A stretch of 5,010 bases of DNA from JBBPYA01 sp038200385 (GTDB lineage Bacteria > Actinomycetota > Actinomycetes > Mycobacteriales > Geodermatophilaceae), in the NCBI GenBank assembly GCA_038200385.1, contig JBBPYA010000225.1, positions 1 through 5,010 on the forward strand, written 5' to 3'. The notes beneath the pieces are model-generated. The model had not been told where the DNA came from. It was given only the letters and a program-made list of their open reading frames with translations, and ran no database searches. Of this stretch, positions 4,799-5,010 are shown piece by piece; the first letter of the stretch is position 1, and each line of letters starts with the position of its first letter. A program made the position numbers and the translations under genes.

Positions 4799-5010
4799 AT
4801 GACCGACAACGGCGCCGGCAGGGCCTCGCATTCCGCCGGGCGGCAGGCGGGTGCCGCCGGCCCCGACGCCGACCGTCCGGTGGCGGTGGTGACCGGGGCC
4901 AGCAGCGGGATCGGGGCGGCCACCGCGCGGCGGCTGACCGCCGAGGGCTTCGACGTGGTCCTCGGTGCCCGCCGGGTGGACCGGCTGGCCGAGCTAGCCG
5001 CCGAGATCGG
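4799..5010 (+). CDS. Short-chain dehydrogenase/reductase, N-terminal part (3' end beyond window)
   Basis: The ATG at 4799 opens a frame that runs off the right edge after 70 complete codons. After a Gly/Ala-rich leader of 27 residues comes a Rossmann strand and the SDR cofactor motif: PVAVVTGASSGIGAATARRL, with TGxxxGIG at residues 32-39. The second strand ends in GARR (56-59). Basic residues here often indicate NADP(H) preference in classical SDRs, which is inference. The YxxxK active site would lie beyond the window, so substrate and activity cannot be judged. A GGGCAGG ribosome site (4784-4790) is 8 nt upstream of the ATG. The in-frame GTG at 4880 would give a leaderless Rossmann start but lacks a ribosome site. 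The gene is divergent from mshA, as is Rv0484c near mshA in M. tuberculosis, suggesting a conserved neighbour rather than a recent arrival. Confidence 0.88.
   Translation, partial: MTDNGAGRASHSAGRQAGAAGPDADRPVAVVTGASSGIGAATARRLTAEGFDVVLGARRVDRLAELAAEI

Noticed and set aside
4733..4831. Upstream ATG for mshA at 4831
   Set aside because: It would overlap the divergent dehydrogenase gene by about 30 bp and ignore the AGGAGG ribosome site placed for the GTG at 4732.

Overview
The window looks like a conserved chromosomal core segment of a high-GC actinobacterium. The bases are very GC-rich, with G or C at most third codon positions. It also holds a mycothiol-synthesis glycosyltransferase (mshA) and a SenX3/RegX3 phosphate-sensing pair, and mycothiol is restricted to Actinobacteria. 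Two of the five complete genes start with GTG at well-supported sites with little alternative (senX3, gpmA), and mshA probably does too. The genus cannot be fixed from sequence alone. The order mshA, ybjN-like, gpm, senX3, regX3, with a short-chain dehydrogenase divergent from mshA, broadly resembles the M. tuberculosis Rv0484c to Rv0491 neighbourhood as I remember it. The LysE-type and ROK-type genes found there are missing here.

Layout from the right: a short-chain dehydrogenase/reductase (4799 to the window end, plus strand, 3' end missing) faces away from mshA across a 66-bp gap that carries a perfect 9-bp inverted repeat. On the minus strand, mshA (4732-3434), a YbjN-domain gene (3431-2895) and gpmA (2898-2152) form a tight unit, with a 2-nt gap and then a 4-nt GTGA overlap. 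A 113-bp gap (2039-2151) follows. It contains an 11-nt-phased PHO-box-like array, promoter-like hexamers and an 8-bp inverted repeat. Then come senX3 (2038-848) and regX3 (851-171), which overlap by an ATGA. A convergent plus-strand gene enters from the left edge and stops at 152, 18 bp before the end of regX3.

Functionally, the first unit couples the committed step of mycothiol synthesis to a glycolytic phosphoglycerate mutase and a YbjN-family protein of unknown role. The second unit is a phosphate-starvation two-component system, and its own promoter region appears to carry a RegX3/PhoP-type binding site, consistent with autoregulation. I see no mobile elements, CRISPR arrays, tRNA or rRNA genes, and no broken genes. 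I found no convincing previously undescribed system. The points most worth checking are regulatory: the PHO-box-like array, the apparently leaderless senX3 start, and the inverted repeat between mshA and the dehydrogenase gene.
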